From CAXRGH01 sp964230195 (GTDB taxonomy: Bacteria > Pseudomonadota > Gammaproteobacteria > Enterobacterales > Alteromonadaceae), in NCBI GenBank assembly GCA_964230195.1, contig CAXRGH010000219.1:1-14421 (forward strand): DNA of 14,421 nucleotides, given 5' to 3'. The translations under genes were made by a program, and so were the position numbers. Under the pieces are notes generated by a model. The model saw only the letters and a list, made by a program, of their open reading frames with translations, was not told the DNA's origin and ran no database searches. This document shows, one piece after another, positions 1-7,427 of this stretch. Each line of letters starts with the position of its first letter. Positions within the stretch are counted from its first letter, which is position 1.

Positions 1-319
1 GTGATACTTCCTGCTTCACCCCTTTGGCAAGTTTACCCAATGCAATACGTGTATTCTCAACAAGTAATAATGGTACTGACGTATCCTGTTTTGTGTCAGA
101 TATAACTGCTGAAGCGCCAGCGACGATGGCCTTTTCAATAAATGCATGACCATCAAAGGTCTCTCCGCGTATGGCAATAAACAAAGCGCCCTGTCTAATC
201 GCGCGAGTATCTGTGGTAACGTCATTAATAACCTCACCAGCCGGAGTAAACATTTCATTGTTTTGATACCAGACACCATCAAGTTGTTTTGCTATCCAAT
301 CAAAACTTAGTTCAATCAT
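1..319 (-). CDS. murF: UDP-MurNAc-tripeptide:D-Ala-D-Ala ligase MurF, N-terminal part
   Basis: MurF adds D-Ala-D-Ala to UDP-MurNAc-tripeptide in the cytoplasm, the last step in making the nucleotide-linked peptidoglycan precursor. Only the first 106 codons are in the window; the gene runs off the left edge. The reading frame from ATG at 319 is open throughout and begins MIELSFDWIAKQL. It carries the N-terminal Mur ligase segment with DTRAIRQGALFIAIRG (about residues 37-52), followed by TFDGHAFI and AGASAV, the usual substrate-binding (UDP-sugar) domain pattern. The ATP-binding GTNGKT loop would lie beyond the edge. The start overlaps the murE stop by 8 nt (ATGATTGA), so it is probably translationally coupled to murE. 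Position directly after murE is the standard dcw order, which supports the call. Confidence 0.93.
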   Translation of the reverse strand, partial: MIELSFDWIAKQLDGVWYQNNEMFTPAGEVINDVTTDTRAIRQGALFIAIRGETFDGHAFIEKAIVAGASAVISDTKQDTSVPLLLVENTRIALGKLAKGVKQEVS

Positions 320-1799
320 AACAGTCCTCTTTCATGAGTGACGCTACATATGAACGTTCATCGTATGGCAACACTGTCTCACCCTCTATTTGGTATTGTT
401 CGTGACCTTTTCCTGCCACCAGAATAACATCGTCTGACGTTGCTTTTTTAAGAACACTGGCAATGGCCTGCTCTCTCGATAATTCAACAGCTATCTGTTC
501 TGGATATAGGCACCCTGTCAATATGTCTTCAATAATGCTTTCCGCTGATTCAGAACGCACATTATCGTTAGTTAACACCACATGATCCGCGAGTGTCTCG
601 GCAACCTCTCCCATGAGTGGACGCTTACCTTTGTCACGGTCACCGCCGCATCCAAAAATAACCCATAAATCTCCAGTGCAATGCTGACGCGATGCTTGTA
701 ACGCTTTTTCTAAGGCATCTGGCGTGTGGGCATAATCAACAACAATCGATGCTTTGGAGGGTGCACAAAATAATTCCATGCGCCCCGGTACTGGGGTTAA
801 TTGATAAGTTTCAGGAATAATCGTATCCAGTGGGACAGCAAGAGCCAATTGGCTAGCAATCGCCGCCAATACATTAAGTACATTAAATGCACCGAGTAGT
901 TGTGTCCTAATGACGCCAGTTCCCCATGATGTGTCAAGCACAATTGATGTCCCTTGTCCCGCATAGTGGACATCACGAGCAATAACGTACTTCATTCGGC
1001 TGTGCTTCGCTTTGTCAAACCCAAACTGAATGGGTGTAATGGATTTGCAGAGGCCTTTTAACCATTGCTTGGATGCTGGGTCCTCTTGATTAAAGACAAG
1101 ATGGGACAAGCCATACTGCTCTCTCAACTTTAGCTTCGCAGCAGCATAATTTTTCATACTACCGTGATAATCTAAATGGTCTCGGCTGAGATTGGTAAAA
1201 ACAGCAACTTTAGTATTGAGATTATCAATTCGACCTTGAACTAGTGCATGAGACGAAGCCTCATAGGCAACACATTGGGCACCTTGCCGTTTCATTTTTG
1301 CGAGTAGACGCTGCATGGTAACGGCATCTGGTGTGGTGTTGTTTAAAGGTGTTAATTCACCAACCAAACCGGCACCAAGGGTGCCCACTGTGCCGCTGGT
1401 CCGCCCGACTAGATGACCTATTTGAGCCACCAATTGGGCAGTTGAAGTTTTTCCATTAGTCCCCGTTATGGCAACCAGATCCATTGCATTCGCTGGGTGA
1501 CCGAAAAACTGCTGGGCTAATGAAGAAAGATGGCGAGGTAACTCAAAAACGTCAACCAAAATACTGTGCTCACGCATAGAGATATGGCCGTGTTGCTCTG
1601 GAGAATCCGCCTCTGTGATAATCACCTTTGCACCAAGGCTAATCGCTTGAGGGATAAACGTGCGACCATCCATTTGATGACCGTTAATCGCGACAAAAAC
1701 GCTATTAAGACCAACATCACGACTATCCAACACCATGTCTGTAACTTCAATATGCGGAGCTTCTATGCCGATGGGTGCGAGTAGTTCATGAAGATCCAT
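312..1799 (-). CDS. murE: UDP-MurNAc-L-Ala-D-Glu:meso-diaminopimelate ligase MurE
   Basis: MurE is the cytoplasmic ATP-dependent ligase that adds the third residue, normally meso-diaminopimelate in Gram-negative bacteria, to UDP-MurNAc-L-Ala-D-Glu. The product is 495 residues, a normal length. Visible motifs are the P-loop GTNGKTS (113-119), NTTPDA (about 154-159), the region YEASSHALVQGR (about 179-190), NLSRDHLDYHG (about 203-213) and FGCGGDRDKGKRP (about 382-394). The amino-acid-selecting loop reads DNVR (412-415) where the meso-DAP enzymes I know have DNPR; the Arg is kept. I chose ATG at 1799 because it sits 1 nt after the ftsI stop (TAAGATG) and gives the family N-terminus MDLHELL. A longer open frame reaches an ATG at 1862, but it lies inside ftsI and adds residues unlike MurE. 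The stop overlaps the start of murF. Confidence 0.96.
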   Translation of the reverse strand: MDLHELLAPIGIEAPHIEVTDMVLDSRDVGLNSVFVAINGHQMDGRTFIPQAISLGAKVIITEADSPEQHGHISMREHSILVDVFELPRHLSSLAQQFFGHPANAMDLVAITGTNGKTSTAQLVAQIGHLVGRTSGTVGTLGAGLVGELTPLNNTTPDAVTMQRLLAKMKRQGAQCVAYEASSHALVQGRIDNLNTKVAVFTNLSRDHLDYHGSMKNYAAAKLKLREQYGLSHLVFNQEDPASKQWLKGLCKSITPIQFGFDKAKHSRMKYVIARDVHYAGQGTSIVLDTSWGTGVIRTQLLGAFNVLNVLAAIASQLALAVPLDTIIPETYQLTPVPGRMELFCAPSKASIVVDYAHTPDALEKALQASRQHCTGDLWVIFGCGGDRDKGKRPLMGEVAETLADHVVLTNDNVRSESAESIIEDILTGCLYPEQIAVELSREQAIASVLKKATSDDVILVAGKGHEQYQIEGETVLPYDERSYVASLMKEDCYD

Positions 1800-1800
1800 C

Positions 1801-3552
1801 TTATTCACCCTTTGGAAGCAATTTTTGTCTGCGCTCGGCAAGCAAAGAGACAGGTTTATCATCTGGTGCGACGTTCAGTAATTGAAGAGTGCCCGCCATA
1901 ATTGAGGAGAACAATGGGGCAGCAGTATCACCAGCGTGATACAAATCGCCCGCAGGTTCATTAATTAACACCACCACTGCAACCTGCGGATTAGATACTG
2001 GCGCTACCCCTGCGAAAGTATTGACATAATCTGTTCCATAGCCACCGGCAACTGCTTTTCTACTGGTACCCGTTTTTCCAGCAACTCTGTAACCGGGGAC
2101 ACGCGCTTTTGGAGCTGTACCACCATCCAATACAACACTCTCAAGCATATCTAAAACAGCGGTTGCATTGACCTCATCAATCACCCTTTCCCCTTCATCT
2201 CCAAGATCTTGCTTGATAATTGATAGTGGGCGATTGATTCCACCATTTCCCAAAATACTGTACATTCTCGCCAATTGAACTGGGGTCACTGCGATACCGT
2301 AACCAAATGACAGAGTTGCAAGCTCAAACTCAGACCAACGACGACCATCTCGAAACAGTCCCTCACTCTCGCCGATCAAGTTTATTCCACTACTGCCTAC
2401 TAAGCCCATGTTGTAATAGGTGTTAATAAAGTGCTCTTCTGGAACCGATTCAACCAATCGAGCCGTGCCAACGTTACTTGACTTGCGAACAATCCCCTTC
2501 AAATCCAATTCACCGTAATTGCGAGGATCCTTGACTCGCCCCCCCCCAACTGCAGCATAACCAGGTGACGTATCAATCACATCCGTTTTTTCGTATGAAC
2601 CAAACTCTAATGCACTAAGCACTGCGAGTGGTTTAGCCGCAGAACCAGGTTCGTAAGCATCTGTAATCGCGCGATTTCGTGTTCTGTGTGGCTTCACCGT
2701 TGAACGGTTGTTGGGGTTGTATGATGGGCTATTTGCCATCGCTAAAATTTCACCACTGTGGATATCCACTACCACGGCTGAGCCAGAGGTTGCTTGGTGA
2801 TAATGAACCGCTTTTTTAAGTTCATTATAGGCCAGTGTTTGAATACGCTGATCTATCGTCAGTTGAATATTTTTGGGCTCTCTTGCGGCGGTTTGTTGAA
2901 TAATTTCAACTTGTCGACCTTTTGCATCTTTTCGAATTTTCCGACTACCAGGTGTTCCTGTTAGTGTATCGTCGTACATACGTTCGATACCTTCAATCCC
3001 TTTATCGTCGACATCAGTAAAACCAATGACGTGGGCTGAAACTTCCCCTGCAGGGTAGTATCTCCTGGATTCATCTCGCAAGTAGACCCCGGGAAGTTTT
3101 AGTTCCGCAACGTACTTAGCCATTGCCGGAGATACTTGACGCTCAATATAAATAAAGCGACGTTTCGGGTTTTGAAGACGCTTAGTGATCTCTTCATAGG
3201 AACGTCCAAGTACTTCGGCTAGCGCTTTCCAGCGGCGTGTATCAGAAAACCCACCATTCTCATGGATAGTTTTAGGGTCAGCATAGATTGCTTTCACCGG
3301 AACACTCACAGCCAATTCATCACCGTGTCTGTCCAGAATCATTCCACGATGCACTTTGACATTTTTGGTTCTAACAATGCGATTGTCACCGCGCTCAATC
3401 AACAGGTCTGGCTCAACCACTTGAATGTACGCTGCTCGCGATGCTAAGCCGACGAACACCATCACAATACCGAACACAAGAATAACAAACCGCCAATGCA
3501 AAAATGACGGTCTACTTCGCAACTTTGCGTGCTTTTTATTTCGCTTCGTCAT
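1801..3552 (-). CDS. ftsI: Septal peptidoglycan transpeptidase FtsI (PBP3)
   Basis: FtsI is the division-specific penicillin-binding protein that cross-links septal peptidoglycan in the periplasm, working with FtsW and the FtsQLB complex. The 583-residue product has a short basic cytoplasmic tail, one membrane helix (about 21-38), the dimerisation/pedestal domain (about 60-220) and a C-terminal transpeptidase domain. The three penicillin-binding motifs are intact: SAAK with the nucleophile Ser304 (context YEPGSAAKP), SSN at 358-360 and KTGT at 493-496. LSFGYG (414-419) is also typical. Positions nearly match E. coli FtsI (Ser307 there). The ATG overlaps the ftsL stop by 4 nt (ATGA). The coding strand holds a run of nine G (2539-2547) encoding Gly-Gly-Gly near residues 336-338; the frame is intact through it. 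Confidence 0.97.
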   Translation of the reverse strand: MTKRNKKHAKLRSRPSFLHWRFVILVFGIVMVFVGLASRAAYIQVVEPDLLIERGDNRIVRTKNVKVHRGMILDRHGDELAVSVPVKAIYADPKTIHENGGFSDTRRWKALAEVLGRSYEEITKRLQNPKRRFIYIERQVSPAMAKYVAELKLPGVYLRDESRRYYPAGEVSAHVIGFTDVDDKGIEGIERMYDDTLTGTPGSRKIRKDAKGRQVEIIQQTAAREPKNIQLTIDQRIQTLAYNELKKAVHYHQATSGSAVVVDIHSGEILAMANSPSYNPNNRSTVKPHRTRNRAITDAYEPGSAAKPLAVLSALEFGSYEKTDVIDTSPGYAAVGGGRVKDPRNYGELDLKGIVRKSSNVGTARLVESVPEEHFINTYYNMGLVGSSGINLIGESEGLFRDGRRWSEFELATLSFGYGIAVTPVQLARMYSILGNGGINRPLSIIKQDLGDEGERVIDEVNATAVLDMLESVVLDGGTAPKARVPGYRVAGKTGTSRKAVAGGYGTDYVNTFAGVAPVSNPQVAVVVLINEPAGDLYHAGDTAAPLFSSIMAGTLQLLNVAPDDKPVSLLAERRQKLLPKGE

Positions 3553-3866
3553 TTTATTCTCACCACCATCTCTTCACTTGGCTTGGGACGTCGCATATCA
3601 AGCTCACTTTTGACCAAGGCTTCAACTCGATTATGCTCAGTCAATGTACGCTGCTCCAAAACAAGGTGCCGCCACTCAACATCAAGCTCATCTCGCTGTT
3701 GCATTAAGCGCTCTAATTCAATATTTTCTTGACGATTGTAGTGAGTTGAGAGTATCACTCCTAATGCAGAAATCAGTATCGCTAAAAACAACAAAACTCG
3801 TAACCAATGACGAGTCAAATCAGACAGAATTGAGGCGAGTAATGAAGGGGGAGCTGCAGCCGTCAT
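3549..3866 (-). CDS. ftsL: Cell division protein FtsL
   Basis: FtsL is a small bitopic inner-membrane protein that forms the FtsQLB complex and helps activate the FtsWI septal synthase. The 105-residue product has a short N-terminal cytoplasmic tail, one membrane helix (about 22-40, RVLLFLAILISALGVILS region) and a periplasmic heptad-like segment rich in Glu, Leu, Arg and Gln (about 44-85). This is the expected leucine-zipper coiled coil. Sequence conservation in this family is low, so the call rests on size, topology and position between rsmH and ftsI. Both ends overlap neighbours by 4 nt (ATGA): its ATG overlaps the rsmH stop and its stop overlaps the ftsI start. Translation is therefore probably coupled along the operon. 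Confidence 0.93.
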   Translation of the reverse strand: MTAAAPPSLLASILSDLTRHWLRVLLFLAILISALGVILSTHYNRQENIELERLMQQRDELDVEWRHLVLEQRTLTEHNRVEALVKSELDMRRPKPSEEMVVRIK

Positions 3867-4798
3867 CGCTTTTCACCAATGCGTAGTACAGAGCTCCGAG
3901 CTCGAATGTTATTATCAATTTCGTGTTGCGACGGCTTAATCGCTTTGCCAATCAGGTTAAGGGATTTACTTGCGTCAATTTCTGCTTGAGTAATTGGTAA
4001 ACCCGCAGGATACGATTGCCCCTTGCTTTTCTCTTTCATAAAGCGTTTGACTAAACGATCTTCCAACGAATGAAAACTAATCACCGATAGTCTGCCAGAC
4101 GCTGCGAGGACTTTTAATGCGCCGTTCAAACCTTGTTGAATTTCATCCAACTCACTATTAATAAAAATACGAATGGCTTGAAAGGTTCGTGTCGCCGGAT
4201 GTTTAAACTTATCCTTTACTGGGACAGCTTCATCTATGATTTTTGCTAGCTGAAGTGTGGTTGTAATGGGTGCTTGCTGCCTTGCTTCAACAATTCCGTG
4301 GGCAATACGCCGACCAAATTTTTCCTCACCGAATGTTTTTATGACACGTGCCATATCATCTAGCTCAGCCCGTGCAATCCATTCCGCTGCGGTTATCCCC
4401 TTGGATGTATCCATTCGCATGTCAAGAGGCCCTTCACGCATAAAACTGAAGCCACGTTCCGATTGGTCGAGTTGTGGTGATGACACGCCAAGGTCCATTA
4501 GCACCCCATTGACTTTACCTAATAAACCAAGCTCAGTGATTACGTGTTCAATATCACTAAATGGCGTATGTACAATCTGAAATCTTGGGTCTGTGGCGTA
4601 TACTTTAGCCGCTTCTATCGCCTGAGGATCTCTATCGAGGGCAATCAATCGTCCTTGCGCAGCAAGGTGTGAAAGGATAACACCTGAATGGCCGCCTCGA
4701 CCAAAAGTTGCATCAACGTAGACGCCATCGGGGCATATGGCGAGACCATTGATGGACTCTTCTAAAAGAACAGAAATATGTGACTTGGATTGGCTCAT
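3863..4798 (-). CDS. rsmH: 16S rRNA (cytosine1402-N4)-methyltransferase RsmH
   Basis: RsmH (formerly MraW) uses S-adenosylmethionine to methylate N4 of C1402 in 16S rRNA, tuning the ribosomal P site. Its partner enzyme for the 2'-O-methyl on the same nucleotide, RsmI, is also in this window (7434-8279). The 311-residue product has the class I methyltransferase signature: VDATFGRGGHSGVIL (28-42), ALDRDPQAI (53-61), MDLGVSSPQLDQSERGFSF (101-119) and the C-terminal SFHSLEDRLVKRF (241-253). The start HISVLLEE is typical. The ATG overlaps the mraZ stop by 4 nt, and the stop overlaps the ftsL start by 4 nt. Confidence 0.97.
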   Translation of the reverse strand: MSQSKSHISVLLEESINGLAICPDGVYVDATFGRGGHSGVILSHLAAQGRLIALDRDPQAIEAAKVYATDPRFQIVHTPFSDIEHVITELGLLGKVNGVLMDLGVSSPQLDQSERGFSFMREGPLDMRMDTSKGITAAEWIARAELDDMARVIKTFGEEKFGRRIAHGIVEARQQAPITTTLQLAKIIDEAVPVKDKFKHPATRTFQAIRIFINSELDEIQQGLNGALKVLAASGRLSVISFHSLEDRLVKRFMKEKSKGQSYPAGLPITQAEIDASKSLNLIGKAIKPSQHEIDNNIRARSSVLRIGEKR

Positions 4799-5256
4799 GT
4801 TAACGAAAACTCCTGTACAAACTCATCAGGATGATCAAGTTCTTGTTGTTCAGCTTCAATATCGAGCTGAACTTGCTGCTGCCAACAGTCAGCATCCCAG
4901 ATAGCAAAGTGATTTGTTTGTCCAACTAACATTAATTGTTTTTCGAGTTTCGCATGAACTCTCAATGGAGCTGGCAATAAGAAACGACCACTTTTATCCA
5001 TGTCACCGTCAGTAGCATAACCTACAAGAAGTCGCTGCAAGCGGGCAGCTCTTGGATGAGTGCTAGGAATTTGTCGAAGTCGTTTTTGAACCTGTTCCCA
5101 GGCAGGTAACGGATATAACAGAAGACATTTTGAGATATTGTGAACCGTACACACCATTTGACCGGCACAATCATCCAGCAAGACTTGTCGATACCGGGTT
5201 GGTATCGCAACTCGCCCCTTACTGTCTAAGTTGATTGAATGTGCACCACGGAACAA
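4795..5256 (-). CDS. mraZ: Transcriptional regulator MraZ
   Basis: MraZ is a ring-forming DNA-binding protein that represses the dcw operon, including itself, by binding direct repeats near the operon promoter. The 153-residue product has two SpoVT/AbrB-type halves, each with the DxxxR motif: DSKGR (11-15) and DKSGR (87-91). It begins FRGAHSINLDSKGR and includes LLLYPLPAWE (45-54) and LMLVGQ (108-113), all family hallmarks. The start codon is TTG at 5256, chosen because it gives the family N-terminus exactly and is preceded by AGGTGG with about 6 nt spacing; no ATG fits. It is the first gene of the operon, and candidate MraZ boxes lie just upstream (5278-5307). Confidence 0.96.
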   Translation of the reverse strand: MFRGAHSINLDSKGRVAIPTRYRQVLLDDCAGQMVCTVHNISKCLLLYPLPAWEQVQKRLRQIPSTHPRAARLQRLLVGYATDGDMDKSGRFLLPAPLRVHAKLEKQLMLVGQTNHFAIWDADCWQQQVQLDIEAEQQELDHPDEFVQEFSLT

Positions 5257-5277
5257 CTTCTGCCACCTATTATTATT

Positions 5278-5307
5278 TTTTTACCACTTTTTGACACTTT
5301 TATCCAC
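5278..5307 (-). promoter_or_regulatory. Three 10-bp direct repeats, probable MraZ operator boxes
   Basis: On the minus strand three tandem decamers read GTGGATAAAA, GTGTCAAAAA and GTGGTAAAAA, giving GTG every 10 bp, one helical turn. Known MraZ sites are TGGGA-type repeats at 10-bp period (E. coli) or AAAGTG(G/T)+3 repeats (other bacteria). The AAAGTGT and AAAGTGG units seen here fit the second form exactly. They lie between the predicted transcription start and the mraZ start codon, a position suited to repression. Assignment as MraZ boxes is inference from repeat form and place. Confidence 0.8.
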
Positions 5308-5308
5308 A
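5300..5308 (+). promoter_or_regulatory. Perfect DnaA box (TTATCCACA)
   Basis: The plus strand carries TTATCCACA, identical to the strongest E. coli DnaA-box consensus. It overlaps the first MraZ repeat and lies at about the predicted transcription start of the dcw operon. The 9-mer match is seen directly; binding by DnaA is inference. Part of the match (GTGGATAA on the other strand) is shared with the MraZ repeat, so chance overlap is possible. Confidence 0.5.
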
Positions 5309-5315
5309 GTTGTCA

Positions 5316-5344
5316 AGTTTAGGTGGGTTACCTATGCGCGTCAA
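5316..5344 (-). promoter_or_regulatory. Predicted sigma70 promoter of the mraZ-led dcw operon
   Basis: Minus strand: -35 TTGACG (5344-5339), a 17-bp spacer, and -10 TAAACT (5321-5316), which predicts a start near 5309. Both boxes are close to consensus with ideal spacing, and the promoter leads directly into the MraZ repeats and mraZ. A second TTGACA (5316-5311) overlaps the -10, but no good -10 was found for it. Confidence 0.7.
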
Positions 5345-5428
5345 GCATTCAAACGCAGTAATATGCAGCCGAAGAGCTAACAGCTTGATGAAGTTGTAAG
5401 TATTTATTCAAAGCAGAAACGAGTTACC

Positions 5429-5456
5429 AGAAAGAGTAGGTGACGCTGCACCTACT
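5429..5456 (-). terminator. rnpB transcription terminator
   Basis: On the minus strand, just past the 3' end of rnpB, AGTAGGTG (5456-5449) pairs perfectly with CACCTACT (5442-5435) across a 6-nt loop and is followed by CTTTCT. The U tract is short and interrupted, so termination may be partial. The site separates rnpB from the downstream, same-strand mra promoter. Confidence 0.7.
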
Positions 5457-5470
5457 GAGCGGAATATTAA

Positions 5471-5819
5471 GTCGGAGTCGGCCTGTAAGCCGGGTTCTGT
5501 CATGGACAATCATTCATCTAGGCCTGCAATCACTCACAGGCTCAAGCAACCTACCCGATCCCGACGCGGGTCACGCCAAGAGATCCTATTTGGTCTTGCT
5601 CCGGGTGGAGTTTACCTTGCCACACACTGTTACCAGTGGCGCGGTGCGCTCTTACCGCACACTTTCACCCTTACCTGATCCGAAGATCATCGGCGGTCTT
5701 CTCTCTGCTGCACTTGTCGTCGGCTTTCGCCGCCCAGACGTTATCTGGCACCCTACCCTATGGAGCCCGGACTTTCCTCCCCCAAACCAGTTGGCGGCGA
5801 TTGTCTGGCCGACTCCGAC
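5471..5819 (-). ncRNA. rnpB: RNase P RNA (bacterial class A)
   Basis: This is the catalytic RNA of ribonuclease P, which trims the 5' leaders of tRNA precursors. Conserved blocks are seen on the minus strand: GAGGAAAGTCCGGGCTCC near the 5' part (about 5779-5762), GGTAAGGGTGAAA and GCGGTAAGAGCGCACC in the middle, AAACTCCACCCGGAGCAAG, then GCCTAGATGAATGA and ACAGAACCCGGCTTA near the 3' end. The ends are set by a perfect 13-bp P1 helix: GTCGGAGTCGGCC (5819-5807) pairs with GGCCGACTCCGAC (5483-5471). The length of about 349 nt is slightly shorter than in E. coli. The mature 3' end may extend a few nucleotides past 5471. A terminator hairpin follows at 5435-5456. Confidence 0.97.
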
Positions 5820-5824
5820 GTTGG

Positions 5825-5830
5825 ATTCTA
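5825..5830 (-). promoter_or_regulatory. -10 box of the rnpB promoter
   Basis: Minus-strand TAGAAT ends 5 nt before the first base of the P1 helix (5819), the spacing expected of a -10 hexamer for rnpB. No convincing -35 hexamer lies 16-18 bp upstream (TAGCGT is the best at 17), so the promoter may depend on other upstream signals. Confidence 0.5.
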
Positions 5831-5871
5831 CGTGCATTATTCGTAAAACGCTAGCCATGAACACAGCATAT

Positions 5872-5899
5872 TTTGGAATTATTCATTGCACTCTATTAT
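5872..5899 (+). promoter_or_regulatory. Possible promoter for the HD-GYP-like gene
   Basis: In the 177-bp divergent gap between rnpB and the plus-strand gene at 5997, TATTAT (5894-5899) is a fair -10 and TTTGGA (5872-5877) lies 16 bp upstream as a weak -35. The 5' leader would be about 90 nt. This is a weak call from sequence similarity alone. Confidence 0.3.
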
Positions 5900-5996
5900 G
5901 CATGGCGTAATTGGAGAAATTCAAAGTCATACACTAGACTCTGAATTAGAAAAAGAGGATGTATTCTCAATAGTTTAGAAACAGCAGGGACAAACG

Positions 5997-7427
5997 GTGT
6001 CAAATAGTGATTCTCAATCAGTCAACCATATAAAAGTGTCAGCGAGAAAGGTTTGCGATGACACACATGTAAAAGATTCCATATATGAAATCGCAGAAAC
6101 GTATTTTGAACAGCGGTATGAATTGGAACAAAGTCTTCAGCAAGCTACAGAGCAACACGGGGACACAGATGACCAAGCCTCCGATTCGAACTCAAAACAA
6201 GCGTATCTTGCGGCACAAAACGCACTTGAACAGTTTGATAATGACGACAATGAAGAGCGGTTAAGCCGGCTATCAAAGATTACTCATGTAATCGACACTA
6301 TCATCGATAGTTGCAAAGACGATAGTGGCTCCATTAGTTACAGTAAAATTGCTAAACAGCTGGCGGTGCTGTTTTTGTCGACTGAACCGAGCCATATACA
6401 TTTTCGTAAAATCAACGCTCAAAATAAACCGCTTTATCGTGGGTTGATAACCTTATTACTGGTAGAAAACGCCCTTAAATCCAACCTCATCCAAAATCGT
6501 TATATAGTGGAAATGTTCGGTGAATCCGAAACCATTCTTGATGGTAGATTTAAAGATAATGTGTTGATCCCACTACTGCTCGTTAGTATGTGTTGTGACA
6601 TAGGGCACTGCCACCCCAAGTTAAAGATCATGCTACATGGCGAAAATAATGAACTCGATCCAGACCGACTCTTCAATGCAGAACAGCGAGGACAATTGAT
6701 AAAAGAAAACTATCGTCATGTTACTCAGTTTATGGTTTCTGGTCTGGGTCTTCAAAATTACTCGGGCAACTCTAAAGAAGAGCGCTCCTCATTTGATGAG
6801 GCCCAAAAGCAAAAACTATTGTTCGTACGAACATTATTAAAAAGCATGCTCAAGCCTGAAAACGGTGTGGGTAACTTAATAAAAATTCCGCAAATCTACA
6901 CATCGATTATTTTAAATACCAAGTCCTCGTTAAGCACTGAAAATATTCCACGCGTGTTTCAGTTACTCACAAAGCACGCAGAATCAGGACAATTAAGTAT
7001 GCCGCTTGTTCAATTACTACATTCTGTTGTTGGCGACTTTCCTATGGGTTACGGAATAGCCTACATTCCAAAAGACGCAGGCAATAGTAGCCTTAACCAA
7101 TACGAGTACGCTGTGGTGACAACCCTCTTTCCTGAATCTCCGAATCAACCGATTTGCCGCAGCACAACGAGAAACATGACTTTTCACTCATCTCACTCAG
7201 AGTTACACGTGTCGACCGAATTTAACTTATATTTTCCTGAAGCTAGAGAGAAATTAAAAACAATGAGTAAAAAGCGTTTAGAGGAAATATTGCAAAAGCT
7301 TTGGGCAAATTTTGAGACACGTCCAGAACTAGCCCAAATTTTGCCCAAATATTGGCACCCATACGAATATTTCGGTAATACAAAATACCAAAATCTTTGG
7401 AATAAAGTGGATAGAGTGAGTAACTAA
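5997..7427 (+). CDS. Degenerate HD-GYP-like protein of unknown function
   Basis: I do not recognise a named family for this 476-residue protein. Residues 1-95 are polar and acidic with no signal peptide or membrane helix, so it is probably cytoplasmic. From about 145 it resembles the HD-GYP phosphodiesterase fold: LLLVSMCCDIGHCHP (193-207) sits where active enzymes have LLHDIGK, the His being Cys200 here. KENYRHVTQF (236-245) fits the later conserved His (His241), and LPLVQLLHSVVGDFPMGYGIAYI-like sequence (about 334-357) matches the domain's C-terminal G-x-(Y/F)-P-x-G turn and following strand. The HHE and GYP signatures are absent, so cyclic-di-GMP hydrolysis is unlikely; a binding or scaffold role is possible. 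The start is GTG at 5997, with AGGGA 6 nt upstream and an in-frame stop at 5976 excluding anything longer. It ends 6 bp from convergent rsmI. The domain call is by eye and only moderately sure; that it is a real gene is much surer. Confidence 0.75.
   Translation: MSNSDSQSVNHIKVSARKVCDDTHVKDSIYEIAETYFEQRYELEQSLQQATEQHGDTDDQASDSNSKQAYLAAQNALEQFDNDDNEERLSRLSKITHVIDTIIDSCKDDSGSISYSKIAKQLAVLFLSTEPSHIHFRKINAQNKPLYRGLITLLLVENALKSNLIQNRYIVEMFGESETILDGRFKDNVLIPLLLVSMCCDIGHCHPKLKIMLHGENNELDPDRLFNAEQRGQLIKENYRHVTQFMVSGLGLQNYSGNSKEERSSFDEAQKQKLLFVRTLLKSMLKPENGVGNLIKIPQIYTSIILNTKSSLSTENIPRVFQLLTKHAESGQLSMPLVQLLHSVVGDFPMGYGIAYIPKDAGNSSLNQYEYAVVTTLFPESPNQPICRSTTRNMTFHSSHSELHVSTEFNLYFPEAREKLKTMSKKRLEEILQKLWANFETRPELAQILPKYWHPYEYFGNTKYQNLWNKVDRVSN

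Noticed and set aside
16..282. An 88-codon minus-strand open frame at the left edge
   Set aside because: It is out of frame with the clear MurF reading frame that starts at 319 and runs to the edge.
1800..1862. A 21-residue N-terminal extension of MurE
   Set aside because: It overlaps the 3' end of ftsI, is unlike MurE, and the ATG at 1799 gives the family N-terminus directly after the ftsI stop.
5440..5910. A 156-codon plus-strand open frame and shorter overlapping frames in this area
   Set aside because: They lie almost wholly across the conserved RNase P RNA gene, whose motifs are unmistakable on the minus strand; the frames are by-products of a structured RNA.
5857..5910. A 17-codon ORF upstream of the HD-GYP-like gene that could be a leader peptide
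   Set aside because: No ribosome-binding site is seen, there is no attenuator-like structure, and it ends 86 bp before the gene.
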